The notes under the pieces: model-generated
The model's database searches: none
What the model was told of the DNA's origin: nothing
The model's input: only the letters and a program-made list of their open reading frames with translations
Part shown: piece by piece, positions 53,139 through 61,865 of the stretch
Layout of the letters: every line of letters begins with the position of its first letter
Numbering within the stretch: the stretch's first letter is position 1
Position numbers and translations under genes: made by a program
From: Bacillota bacterium
Lineage (GTDB): Bacteria; Bacillota; Desulfotomaculia; Desulfotomaculales; VENG01
Assembly: GCA_009711705.1 (NCBI GenBank)
Contig: VENG01000007.1
Coordinates: forward strand, 1-64,000
Direction: 5' to 3'
DNA length: 64,000 nucleotides

Positions 53139-53540
53139 TTAATTCAAAGCCAGTAATACGGCCCCCAAACCCTGTGTAAGAGCAAGGCATTCAATATCGC
53201 CGCTGTTATCTAAGCAAAAAGAGGTGACCACAAAAAGCTTTTTTTTCAGCCCTTTACGAAACCTCATTAACATTAACTCATCCAGATTTTTTAGGGCTTC
53301 CAACCGAACCTCATTTCGCTTGAGCACAAGAGAGTACGTTCCCTCCGGCTGCTTGACAAATATTACACTGCACCTGCTTTGACCGGATGTCAGGCCAAGG
53401 CGGTCAAAGTCTACCAGGTAATCATTGATCACGCGAACAGCATCATCCCTGTTATTGTAAAAGGGACCGATGGCCGGAATATTGTCTCCTCCCAAAAAAA
53501 CTAAAGCCACATCTTTTACCCGGTACACTCTTATACCCAT
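53139..53540 (-). CDS. Hypothetical protein downstream of the interrupted protease
   Basis: I do not recognise this 133-aa soluble protein. It has no signal peptide or membrane span; a basic stretch RFRKGLKKKLFVV lies near 93-105. GGGGGAAG precedes the ATG. It starts 57 bp after the protease 3' half and would be its operon partner; while the intervening element is in place, transcription from the protease promoter cannot reach it. Confidence 0.6.
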   Translation of the reverse strand: MGIRVYRVKDVALVFLGGDNIPAIGPFYNNRDDAVRVINDYLVDFDRLGLTSGQSRCSVIFVKQPEGTYSLVLKRNEVRLEALKNLDELMLMRFRKGLKKKLFVVTSFCLDNSGDIECLALTQGLGAVLLALN

Positions 53541-53596
53541 GAGTCTTCCCCCGCATCAGATTCTTACCGCCCTGTATCCAGATAAAAAATTCCATA

Positions 53597-54163
53597 TTAA
53601 AAAGTCACTTTTAGCCGTTTTAAAACATTGTCTATCCTGTTAAAAACGGAAAACTGGTCGGAACCGGCAAACACCAGGCCAACAGCCTCATTTTCGTGGT
53701 TAAGCATGAGCGACCCGCTATCACCGGGGTTGACTACACAATCTGAAACCACTTGATCGGAAAACCAGCCATACTCTTCCTTATCTAATTCCACTTTTAA
53801 GCTTACTCCCATGGCTGTTACTTCTCCTTCGGTGAGGCCGCTGGAGCGCCCGCTTTTTTGCACTATCATTCCTACCGCCGGCTCGCCGGTACCAGCCACA
53901 GCCCCTAATTCCATAACTTCTCCGGCGATCAAGTTAGGATTGTCAGGCTTTGCCACTGCAGCGTCAATAATATTGCTTGACCGGGTATGTTTAACCAATC
54001 TCATTTCATAATTGCTGCGAATCAACTTGATTATCTTATTGCCCAGTTTTTGCGACCCCGCCGCTACCGGACAACTGGGCTCTTGCACGGAACGCTCCAA
54101 GGGAATAAATCTTTCCAACCTGGCGATGCGGTCTTTATTAGTACCGCCGTCATAAGGGCCGGG
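53597..54163 (-). pseudogene. 3' half of an interrupted trypsin-like serine protease gene
   Basis: The open frame runs from the att core (PGPYDGGTNKDRIARLERF) to the stop at 53597, 188 codons. It holds the catalytic Asp (NIIDAAVAKP) and Ser (VVNPGDSGSLML) of a trypsin-like protease but no catalytic His and no signal or N-terminal domain. A stop (TAA at 54166-54164) immediately precedes the core and no ribosome site serves an internal start. The missing half is at 63732-64000, in the same orientation and codon phase. Confidence 0.88.
54149..54163 (-). other. att site, left copy of the 15-bp direct repeat
   Basis: Minus-strand sequence CCCGGCCCTTATGAC. It matches the right copy at 63732-63746 with one difference (A/G), and the codons read Pro-Gly-Pro-Tyr-Asp in the protease frame. 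Confidence 0.85.
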
Positions 54164-54179
54164 TTAGCACACTATATTG

Positions 54180-54210
54180 AAAAGATCCGGTGAATTCCAC
54201 CGGATCTTTT
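54180..54210. terminator. Bidirectional terminator inside the left end of the element
   Basis: AAAAGATCCGGTG and CACCGGATCTTTT form a perfect 13-bp stem with a 5-nt loop. It lies after fprA and 17 bp from the att core, so it would block read-through from the cargo into the protease 3' half. Confidence 0.85.
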
Positions 54211-54240
54211 CCTGCTCCGCAAACCGGGCATAATATTGTT

Positions 54241-55419
54241 TTACTCGCGGATCATTTCACCTAATTTCCTGCCGGTCTCTTTAACACCTTGAAGCTCATC
54301 GTCATCCGGGACATACTGAATATTAATTAATTCATGCGGAATTTCCCAATTCATATCCTTAAGAGCCTCTTCTACATGCCTTGCTCCCTGACCGCCCCAG
54401 CCGTAGGAGCCAAAAGCTAGCCCCATGCGGTTTTTGGGACGTAATCCCTTTACATAGGTCAGAAAACCGCTAACTGTGGGTAGCATACCATTATTTAGTG
54501 TTGAGGACCCCACTAGAACAGCCCTGGATACTAATACATCGGTCATTATTTCCGACATATGGCTTGTTTGTAGAAAGCGGGTAGTAACAGGGACACCGGC
54601 ATCCTCCAGCCCGTTGGCCAGCGCGTTAGCGATTTCCCTGGTAGAACCCCACATGGTATCATAAACAATAAGCGCCTTTTGGTCAGTTTCATGGTTTGCC
54701 CACTTAGGGTAAACTTCAAGCAGTTGTGGTATAAATGAGCGCCAGATCACTCCATGACTGGGAGCAATCATATCAATAGGTAATTGTCCCAGCACATCCA
54801 AAGCTTTTTTTACCTGGTCCCCGTAAGGCAGGACAATATTAGCATAGTACGTGGCCGCCTCTTCATGGACTATGTCCCAACCCAGCTGATCATCGAAACG
54901 TTCCGTGCTGCCAATATGTTGCCCAAAGGCATCGTTGGGCAACAGCAGCTTGTCTTCAGGAATATAAGTAACCATGGAATCAGGCCAGTGAACCATAGGC
55001 GTCTGCACAAACTTTAAAGTATGGGAACCCAGATTCATTTCATCACCGGACTTTATAATCTGATATTCCCACTCCTTTTTGTAGTGCCTTTCCAGCCCTT
55101 TTTTGCCCTTATCGGAAGTAATAATTTTAGCCTCCGGGGCAACTTCCATAATTTTGGGGACACTGCCGGAATGGTCCATCTCCACATGGTTTACTACCAG
55201 ATAATCAATTTTTGCCGGATCAATTATATCCTTTATACGCTCCAGCATTTCCTCAAAAAGATAGTGTTTTACGGTATCCACCAGGGTTATTTTATCATCC
55301 ACAATTAAGTACGCGTTATAAGTAGTACCCCGGGGAGTCAGATAACCATGAAAATAGCGAAGGTTCCAATCAATGCCACCAACCCAATATATTTTTGGCT
55401 TAATTTCAACAGCCTTCAT
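54241..55419 (-). CDS. FprA-type flavodiiron protein (A-type flavoprotein)
   Basis: The 392-aa protein joins a metallo-beta-lactamase-like diiron domain (about 1-250; NHVEMDHSGSVP gives the HxExDH ligands) to a flavodoxin domain (about 255-392; IVYDTMWGSTREIANAL). These enzymes reduce O2 to water or NO to N2O in anaerobes, taking electrons from rubredoxin. Rubrerythrin is the next gene upstream. AAGGAGG lies ahead of the ATG at somewhat long spacing. It is the last gene before the left att site. Confidence 0.93.
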   Translation of the reverse strand: MKAVEIKPKIYWVGGIDWNLRYFHGYLTPRGTTYNAYLIVDDKITLVDTVKHYLFEEMLERIKDIIDPAKIDYLVVNHVEMDHSGSVPKIMEVAPEAKIITSDKGKKGLERHYKKEWEYQIIKSGDEMNLGSHTLKFVQTPMVHWPDSMVTYIPEDKLLLPNDAFGQHIGSTERFDDQLGWDIVHEEAATYYANIVLPYGDQVKKALDVLGQLPIDMIAPSHGVIWRSFIPQLLEVYPKWANHETDQKALIVYDTMWGSTREIANALANGLEDAGVPVTTRFLQTSHMSEIMTDVLVSRAVLVGSSTLNNGMLPTVSGFLTYVKGLRPKNRMGLAFGSYGWGGQGARHVEEALKDMNWEIPHELINIQYVPDDDELQGVKETGRKLGEMIRE

Positions 55420-55468
55420 TGTATCCTCGTATCCTCCTTTCGCATTCTCTTTTTTTCACTCTTAAGCT

Positions 55469-56041
55469 CTAATAGTTCTCGCCCATAATTTCGTAAAAGC
55501 TTTGCGGGTGATCGCATGCGGGACATCTATCGGGCGCCCCGGTGCTCTCGTGTAAATACCCACAATTACGGCATCTCCAGGTAACCTTTTGGTCACGCTT
55601 AAAAACTTTTCCCTGCTCAATATTTTCGATAAACTTTTTATATCGCTCTTCGTGACCCACCTCTGCATTAGCAATGGCCCTAAAAACACCCGCAATTTTG
55701 GAAAAGCCCTCTTCCTCTGCTGTATTAGCAAATTCCGGATACATTATTTGGTGCTCGTGATTTTCCCCACCCACAGCAGCTTTCAAATTCTCCACCGTAG
55801 TACCGATAAGTCCGGCCGGAAAAGATGTGGAGACCTCTACTTCTCCGCCTTCCAGAAATTTAAATAAGCGCTTAGCATGTTCTTTTTCATGATCCGCGGT
55901 TTCCAGGAATGCGGCTGATATTTGCTCATAACCTTCCTTTTTAGCAATACTGGCAAAATAAGTGTATCGGTTTCTGGCCTGCGACTCACCCGCAAAAGCA
56001 GTGAGTAAATTACGCTCTGTTCTCGTTCCCTTTAAAGTCAT
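55469..56041 (-). CDS. rbr: Rubrerythrin
   Basis: The 190-aa protein has an N-terminal ferritin-like diiron domain (about 1-140) with EARNRY, ETADHEKEHAKR and EEGFSKIAGVF glutamates and a C-terminal rubredoxin domain with CRNCGY and CPACDH. It works as an NADH-linked peroxidase in anaerobes. AAAGGAGG precedes the ATG. It pairs with the FprA gene as an oxidative-stress unit carried by the element. Confidence 0.94.
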   Translation of the reverse strand: MTLKGTRTERNLLTAFAGESQARNRYTYFASIAKKEGYEQISAAFLETADHEKEHAKRLFKFLEGGEVEVSTSFPAGLIGTTVENLKAAVGGENHEHQIMYPEFANTAEEEGFSKIAGVFRAIANAEVGHEERYKKFIENIEQGKVFKRDQKVTWRCRNCGYLHESTGAPDRCPACDHPQSFYEIMGENY

Positions 56042-56222
56042 TTTAAGTTTCCTCCTTTAGAAACATTGCTCAAATATGGTTTTTGTAATGATTATTATTT
56101 AGTAACTATTATAATCAAAAAACATAGCAAGTCAATAGCATTACCAGATTTTTTTATGACAGTTTTCCCTTCATACTATATGTAATTTAATGAAAGAATA
56201 TAAATTAACAACGGGATGACAA

Positions 56223-56258
56223 TAACTCAACAAAAGTGCCTGGCACCAGGTGTTGAGT
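56223..56258. repeat. Nested palindrome between rubrerythrin and the ABC ATPase gene
   Basis: AACTCAACA and TGTTGAGTT flank an inner GTGCCTGGCAC palindrome, giving a cruciform-capable hairpin. No second copy was seen in the window. It could be a regulatory or mobile-repeat sequence. Confidence 0.4.
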
Positions 56259-56267
56259 TACTGGGCC

Positions 56268-56303
56268 AAAAAAAAACGACCCGGTGTTACCGGCTCGTTT
56301 CAA
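56268..56303 (-). terminator. Terminator after the ABC ATPase gene
   Basis: ACGAGCCGGT-AAC-ACCGGGTCGT followed by nine T residues on the minus strand, at the stop codon of the ATPase gene. Confidence 0.85.
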
Positions 56304-57091
56304 ACTGTGTTGGCGGCCTTTATACTTTCCTGCCTAATTAATTCCAGGGCATATCTCTTATAGGCGAGGAATTCCGGTTTATCCTTTATCTCGTAATTTC
56401 GTGGGCGAGGTAAGTCAACCTTAATTCTCTCCTTGATACAACCGGGCCTAGCAGTCATCACGTAAATTGTATCCCCCAGGAAAATGGCCTCTTCTACATC
56501 GTGGGTGACGAACATTATCGTTTTCCGGGTTTCTTCCCATACATTGAGCAACAATTCCTGCATCAGGGTCCTTGTTTGGGCATCTAAAGCCCCGAAGGGC
56601 TCATCCATTAACAATACTTCGGGTTCGTTGGCAAGGGCCCGGGCAATAGCTACACGCTGCTTCATGCCACCACTCAAGTTTACCGGATAAACATTTTCGA
56701 ACCCTGATAAACCGATAAGTTCAAGGTAACGCCTGGCTTCCTTTTCCCTGGCATCTTTATTAGTTTTTTTCAATTCCAGTCCAAATTCTATGTTTTTCTG
56801 CACGGTCAACCACGGGAATAAAGTATAAGATTGAAAGACCATACCCCTTTCTGGCCCCGGTGATGTTATCATTCTCCCGTCCAGCAACACTTCCCCGGAA
56901 GAAGGTGCAACCAGCCCGGCAACTACCCTCAATATTGTGGATTTACCGCAGCCGGAAGGGCCTAATATGGTCACAAATTCCCCTTCCCGCACATCAAAAG
57001 TAGTCTCCTGTAAAGCGGTTACGTCCGTTTTCTTGGTCTTAAAGGTTTTAGAAACTGACCTTATTACTAATTTATTATCATTACCGCTCAT
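56300..57091 (-). CDS. NitT/TauT-family ABC transporter ATPase
   Basis: The 263-aa protein has Walker A GPSGCGKST (about 45-53), Q-loop, signature LSGGMKQRVAIARAL and Walker B VLLMDEPFGALD. It is the nucleotide-binding subunit of an SsuB/TauB-like importer. The start is ATG 57091, overlapping the permease stop (TAATG), with GGAGGG ahead. Confidence 0.92.
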   Translation of the reverse strand: MSGNDNKLVIRSVSKTFKTKKTDVTALQETTFDVREGEFVTILGPSGCGKSTILRVVAGLVAPSSGEVLLDGRMITSPGPERGMVFQSYTLFPWLTVQKNIEFGLELKKTNKDAREKEARRYLELIGLSGFENVYPVNLSGGMKQRVAIARALANEPEVLLMDEPFGALDAQTRTLMQELLLNVWEETRKTIMFVTHDVEEAIFLGDTIYVMTARPGCIKERIKVDLPRPRNYEIKDKPEFLAYKRYALELIRQESIKAANTV

Positions 57092-57897
57092 TAAGTTCCC
57101 TCCTTGGTTAACCACGGGAACATAACCCTATAAAGTATTTTAAAAAACAGGTCTGTAAACATGCCCAGAAGACCTATTACCAGGATGCCCACAAATATAA
57201 CATCGGTATGTAAAAAGCGGCCGGCCTGAATGATCACATAACCCAAACCTGAATTAGCTCCCACCAGTTCAGCAACTATAAGATATGTCCACGCCCAGCC
57301 AAAACTGATGCGCAGTGTATCTATTATGCCGGGGAGTGAAGCAGGTAATATCACTTTTTTAAAAGTATTGAGCTGTTTAGCCCCCAGAGTATAAGAGACC
57401 TCTACAAGTTCTCCCGATACATTTTTGGCCACATCCATAACCATCAAAGTCTGTTGAAAGAAAGTTCCCCAAAAAATAACCGTAATTTTTTCTGCTTCCC
57501 CGAGACCAATCCACAAAATAAACAGCGGGATAAAAGCCGATGCCGGCATATAACGCACCGCCCCCATCAAGGGCTCAAAAAAGGCCCGCACTGAAGACAG
57601 CCTACCCATAAACATACCCAGTGGCACCGCAATAATCGCAGAAAGGCAGAAACCGACCGCTACCCTGGCGGTACTGATAAAAGCATGATGTAAAAGGTTG
57701 TCTCCCGCCGGGTCAGAAATCATTTGATAGGCTGTTTCAATAACTTGTACAGGGGTGGGTAAAAAAATATTTGATACCAGGCCTGAATATGCCAGTGCAG
57801 ACCACGCCATCAATATCAATGCAAAATTGATTATACCCAGGTAGCTATTTTTTTCAGTTATACCTTTTTTGAATGTATTTCTGATCGGTCCTTGCAT
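57091..57897 (-). CDS. NitT/TauT-family ABC transporter permease
   Basis: The 268-aa membrane protein has about six spans and the EAA loop region (EVSYTLGAKQLNTFKKVILP). It is the channel subunit of an SsuC/TauC-like importer. The start is ATG 57897 with GAGGGGG ahead; an earlier in-frame ATG lacks one. A 524-bp gap with a dispersed repeat separates it from the binding-protein gene. Confidence 0.9.
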   Translation of the reverse strand: MQGPIRNTFKKGITEKNSYLGIINFALILMAWSALAYSGLVSNIFLPTPVQVIETAYQMISDPAGDNLLHHAFISTARVAVGFCLSAIIAVPLGMFMGRLSSVRAFFEPLMGAVRYMPASAFIPLFILWIGLGEAEKITVIFWGTFFQQTLMVMDVAKNVSGELVEVSYTLGAKQLNTFKKVILPASLPGIIDTLRISFGWAWTYLIVAELVGANSGLGYVIIQAGRFLHTDVIFVGILVIGLLGMFTDLFFKILYRVMFPWLTKEGT

Positions 57898-57907
57898 AAT
57901 TTCCCCC

Positions 57908-58255
57908 TCAAAACTCACATAAACCATATACACAAACTAGAATGAAAATTTATTTCCGTAAAAAAACATTTGGGGTCGTACTTTGCGGCCAACCAATTTT
58001 TGACAGGATTTACAGGATTGATAGGATGCGCAATGAAGTTTATCTGGCAATGGAATTTTTCTTTAAGATTAAGTTTTTAGTGTTTTTATAAATAAAACAT
58101 TATTAGAGATAGATTTGCAATGACGAATAGAATTATCTACGCTCTCAAAGTAATGATCCTGCTCAAAAAAATCCTGCAAATCCTGTAAATCCTGTCAGAA
58201 AACGACCCTGAAGAAATACCCCAAATGTTTTCCCAAAAGGAATACCCTAAGATGT
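57908..58255. repeat. ACAGGATT-armed dispersed repeat, copy B
   Basis: The copy has the head CACAAACTAGAATGAAAA, left arm TTGACAGGATTTACAGGATT (about 58001-58020), a middle of about 140 bp without coding sense, right arm AAATCCTGTAAATCCTGTC (58178-58196) and a tail with AAGAAATACCCC. It is inserted between the ABC binding-protein gene and the permease gene and, with the terminator at 58387, fills that gap. Confidence 0.6.
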
Positions 58256-58386
58256 TTTCATATCAAAAAACTAAAACTAAAAGTAGTTCCGGGCATCCTA
58301 TTACTTAAATTAACGGAGCCTGGTTATTGAAGTAATCTATTTTCGTAAAAAAAAAGGAAGTCGGGCCTTCATCCCGTCTTCAAAAC

Positions 58387-58410
58387 CAAGGGGGGACATG
58401 CCCCCCCTTG
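58387..58410 (-). terminator. Terminator after the ABC binding-protein gene
   Basis: CAAGGGGGG-CATG-CCCCCCTTG-type stem followed by GTTTTG on the minus strand, 12 bp past the stop. The T tract is short. Confidence 0.65.
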
Positions 58411-58421
58411 ACAACCTACAA

Positions 58422-59438
58422 CTACTTGGAAACACTTTCCAGGTAACTGCTGTCAATCATATTTGCCGTGTCCGGTCTTGCACTTATAATACCTTTTTCC
58501 ACGTAGAAATCAGCAGCCCTGTTTAATGTTTCATTGATCTCGCCTGCAAAAAGTTCAACGTTCTCTTGATAATTATATAATTTTATACCGTCCAAAAAGT
58601 TTTCCGTTTCCATCTTTAGTCCTTCAGCCATAATTTTGACCGCGTCTTCCTGGTTCTCCTCATAATACTCCATGGCCTTAACCAGGCCATTTACCATAGC
58701 CTGCATTTCTTCCGGATGCGTATCGGCAAAATCTTTGCGGAACGCCAGAGCATCCATAATCAGACCGGGAGTATCCTTGGAAGTGATTGCCAAATGACCG
58801 TTCCCTTCCTCTACTCCTTTGGTCAGCCAGGGTTCCCAGGTTACAGCTGCATCCACATTGCCAGCTACAAAAGCAGCACCGGCATCCCCGGAGGAACTGA
58901 CTGGAACTATATTTACATCATCTTCTGTAAGCCCCGCTTTATCCAGGGCAGTCAACAGAAAAATGTGGCTGGTGGTACCAACATCAAGGGCCACGCTCTT
59001 TCCTTTCAAGTCGGCCAGCTCTTTTATATCCTTGGAAGCTAAAATACCGTCCCCGCCGTAAGAAGTGTCCAGGGCCCAAATAATGGAAACCGGGATTCCT
59101 GCATCTTCTAATGTGGCTTCAATATCGAGAGTAGTAGCCATGCCGTCCACCTTGTTACCCGCGAGTGCCTGCTTACGCTCTGCAAGGCCCTGGATAATTG
59201 TAATTTCCACATCCTCCAGACCTTCTTCTGCAAAAAACCCTTTATCCCGGGCTAGGAAAAGCGGGCCGTAGCCAGGCCACGTAGTTAAAGTAACGCTAAC
59301 CTTGTCCAACTTTTGTCCATCTTCACCGCTTTGATTGTTTTCCGCACCAGGTTCTTCTCCGCCCCCACAGCCGGTAAGGGAAATTATTAACCCTAAAACC
59401 AGCATGAGAACAAGAACTTTAAGAGCACGCCCCCTCAA
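58422..59438 (-). CDS. NitT/TauT-family ABC transporter substrate-binding lipoprotein
   Basis: The 338-aa protein has a lipoprotein signal (LIISLTGCGGG, Cys about 24) and a periplasmic-binding fold of the SsuA type (VTLTTWPGYGPLFLARDKGF, DAAVTWEPWL near 205). Ligands of this family include sulfonates, nitrate, thiamine precursors and amino-acid-like compounds; the ligand here is not known. The start is TTG 59438 with GGGAGGT at 7 nt. Confidence 0.88.
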   Translation of the reverse strand: MRGRALKVLVLMLVLGLIISLTGCGGGEEPGAENNQSGEDGQKLDKVSVTLTTWPGYGPLFLARDKGFFAEEGLEDVEITIIQGLAERKQALAGNKVDGMATTLDIEATLEDAGIPVSIIWALDTSYGGDGILASKDIKELADLKGKSVALDVGTTSHIFLLTALDKAGLTEDDVNIVPVSSSGDAGAAFVAGNVDAAVTWEPWLTKGVEEGNGHLAITSKDTPGLIMDALAFRKDFADTHPEEMQAMVNGLVKAMEYYEENQEDAVKIMAEGLKMETENFLDGIKLYNYQENVELFAGEINETLNRAADFYVEKGIISARPDTANMIDSSYLESVSK

Positions 59439-59531
59439 AAAACATACCTCCCAATCAGTTAATGATTTATCTTGTTAAAGTGTTCGACGCAAAACGACAT
59501 TTCCCTGCCAGCTGAGGGAAATTGTAAATTT

Positions 59532-60647
59532 TTATACAACTACTTCCATTATTTCCCGCAAAGCGCTGATAAACTTCCGGTTGGCGTCCTGGCTCCCAAC
59601 ACTTACACGCATAAAACCAGGCTCCCCAAATTGGGCACCAGGCCTGACTACAATACCCCGCTGAACTAATTTTTCATAGATTATACCGGCATCACCACCG
59701 GTATCTATGAAGAGAAAATTAGCACAAGAAGGTACGAAGTTCATACCCATACGGTTAATTTCTCCCTCCAAATATTGCCGCTGGACATCGTTTATACAGC
59801 GCATCTCTTCCATATATTTCCTATCTTTTAATGCCGCCAGCGCACCTGCCTGGGCTACTCCGTTCACATTAAAAGGTGGCCTTACCTTGTGCACGGCACA
59901 GACTGTTTCTTTACCGGCAATTAAGTAACCTACCCTGGCCCCGGCCAGGCCATATATCTTGGAAAAAGTACGAATAACCCCTATGTTCGGAAATTGATTT
60001 AAAAGGTTAATTGCTGTCAATCTCTGTGGGTCCGGGGTAAATTCCATATAAGCTTCATCCAACATTACCATCACATGCGAGGGAATTTTGCTTAAAAACC
60101 TTTGTACTTTTTGGGGTTCAAGCATTGTACCGGTGGGATTATTGGGATTGCAAATATATATCAGCTTAACTTTATCGTCAACTTCGGACAGCATAGCGTC
60201 CAAATCCACCGTATAATCAAGCAGCGGCACGGGCACCGGCTCTGCACCCACCATACGGGTTGCCACGGCATAAGCACCGAAAGAAGGCGACGGAAAAATA
60301 ACCCTGTCCCCAGGGCCGGCAAAAGTCTGCGCCACTAAGTTTATCATTTCATCGGCCCCATTACTTAAAAGTAAATTCGTATTTTCAACACCGAATTCCC
60401 CGGCCAGTGCTCCTGAAAGTTCTACACTGTAAGAAGAAGGATAGAAATTCACTTTGGCAGCGGCCTCTTGCATAGCTTTTACCGCAGCCGGCGAAGGGCC
60501 GTTAAAATTCTCATTAAATGACAATTTATATACATTATCCATTCCTAGTTTCTCTTTTATTTCTTCCACCGATAAATCCGGTAACTCCTGTGGAAAAGGC
60601 TTCATTTGCTGTATGTTTGGCCTAACGGACCCTTGTATAGATTTCAT
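59532..60647 (-). CDS. HisC-like PLP aminotransferase
   Basis: The 371-aa fold-type I aminotransferase has YICNPNNPTGTML (about 170-182) and the PLP Lys in RTFSKIYGLAGARVGY. It resembles histidinol-phosphate and aromatic aminotransferases. Since it sits with an uptake system and a dehydrogenase rather than his genes, it more likely acts on an imported amino acid; this is inference. AAAGGA precedes the ATG. Confidence 0.85.
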   Translation of the reverse strand: MKSIQGSVRPNIQQMKPFPQELPDLSVEEIKEKLGMDNVYKLSFNENFNGPSPAAVKAMQEAAAKVNFYPSSYSVELSGALAGEFGVENTNLLLSNGADEMINLVAQTFAGPGDRVIFPSPSFGAYAVATRMVGAEPVPVPLLDYTVDLDAMLSEVDDKVKLIYICNPNNPTGTMLEPQKVQRFLSKIPSHVMVMLDEAYMEFTPDPQRLTAINLLNQFPNIGVIRTFSKIYGLAGARVGYLIAGKETVCAVHKVRPPFNVNGVAQAGALAALKDRKYMEEMRCINDVQRQYLEGEINRMGMNFVPSCANFLFIDTGGDAGIIYEKLVQRGIVVRPGAQFGEPGFMRVSVGSQDANRKFISALREIMEVVV

Positions 60648-60692
60648 ATTTGGTATGTCCTTTCTAACGGTAATGTTTATGCAACGAAAGAC

Positions 60693-61775
60693 TTATCTCA
60701 AACATGTACGGCCTACATTGTCAGCGGCAAGAATAGCTTTCTCCACCATGCCCGGAGTCACTTTAAAGGGCATGTTGTTCATGTCTTCCGCGTCTACCGC
60801 TCCTTTTCCCACCAGGGCTAACTCTTTTTCCGACGGATCAATTACCCCCAGTTGCTTTAAAGTAACCGGAAGCCCCATGGGAACGAGCCTTGCAGCCAAA
60901 TCTTGAGCATCGTGTAAACGCTCTTCCAGCATCAGTTGGCCGAGGATGCCAAAAGCGACCGTTTCACCGTGATACATTTGGTGCACCTGGGGAAGATACG
61001 TTAGCCCCGAATATATGGCATGGGCACCGGCAGTCCGGCATTGATCCCCGCCCAACCCACTGACCATGCCGCTTAACATGATGATTCCGTCAATTACCTG
61101 GTCCAGCGCAAAAGAAACCGTTTTGTTTTGAACACTGTGCACGGCATCTTCTCCATGATCCAACAAAACCTGCCGACACAGCAGAGCTGTTTCCCTGGCG
61201 GCAAAAATTACAGCACTTTTTAAATTGCGTGAGGTGGTATCCACTTCATACCATTTGGCCAGGGTGTCTCCTACTCCGGCTGCCAACAGCCGCACCGGGG
61301 CTGCCGCAATAATGGATGAATCCACCAGTACAGCCGCAGGAGTCTGGGCCTGGGGGGATAACTCTATAAATACACCTTCATCCGTATATGTAACCGAGAG
61401 AGGAGTCCAGGGTGCACATGTAGCAGCAATGGTGGGTACGGTAATCACAGGCTTGTCCAGTTGAAAGGCAACAGCCTTGGCTGTGTCCAGTGCCTTACCG
61501 CCTCCAACACCTATTATTATGTTTGTGCTGCTATCAATTTCCCGCACCAGGCTTTGCACATTGGACGGAGAGCATTCCCCCCCGTACCAGTGCACACCGC
61601 TAACGTTAATCCCTTTTTCCCTGCACCCACTTAAGATCTGGTCCTTGGCTACGGCCAGAGCAGTGTTGCCACCTACCAGTGCCACTACATTACCTTCTCC
61701 GCCGCAGTAATCGCCCACCCGGCCTAAAATCCCCGGCTCTCTCACATAGATACCAGGGGAAATTTTTCTTTGCAT
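60693..61775 (-). CDS. GldA-like (iron-containing alcohol) dehydrogenase
   Basis: The 360-aa protein has NAD-binding IIGVGGGKALDTAKAVAFQ (near 88-106) and metal ligands in AGVGDTLAKW, TAGAHAIYSG and QMYHGETVAFG. It belongs with glycerol dehydrogenase and E. coli HcxA (YbdH), a hydroxycarboxylate dehydrogenase encoded beside an aminotransferase (YbdL). A 2-oxo-acid reductase paired with the next-door aminotransferase is a reasonable guess. GGGAGG precedes the ATG. Confidence 0.85.
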   Translation of the reverse strand: MQRKISPGIYVREPGILGRVGDYCGGEGNVVALVGGNTALAVAKDQILSGCREKGINVSGVHWYGGECSPSNVQSLVREIDSSTNIIIGVGGGKALDTAKAVAFQLDKPVITVPTIAATCAPWTPLSVTYTDEGVFIELSPQAQTPAAVLVDSSIIAAAPVRLLAAGVGDTLAKWYEVDTTSRNLKSAVIFAARETALLCRQVLLDHGEDAVHSVQNKTVSFALDQVIDGIIMLSGMVSGLGGDQCRTAGAHAIYSGLTYLPQVHQMYHGETVAFGILGQLMLEERLHDAQDLAARLVPMGLPVTLKQLGVIDPSEKELALVGKGAVDAEDMNNMPFKVTPGMVEKAILAADNVGRTCLR

Positions 61776-61865
61776 AAATTTGACCTCCCAAGTTGATCTT
61801 TATCTATGGTCTATCTCACCATAATTCGACACCGCATAAACCATTCCTTCCTTCTACCAATCCAT

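Noticed and set aside
53597-54118. Protease 3' part as a complete small gene starting at TTG 54118
   Set aside because: No ribosome site precedes it, the reading frame continues upstream with family-typical sequence to the att core, and it lacks the catalytic His and N-terminal half.
57996-58200. Repeated AATCCTGT/ACAGGATT units as a CRISPR array
   Set aside because: Units are short, adjacent, inverted between the two ends and without regular spacers; no cas genes are nearby.
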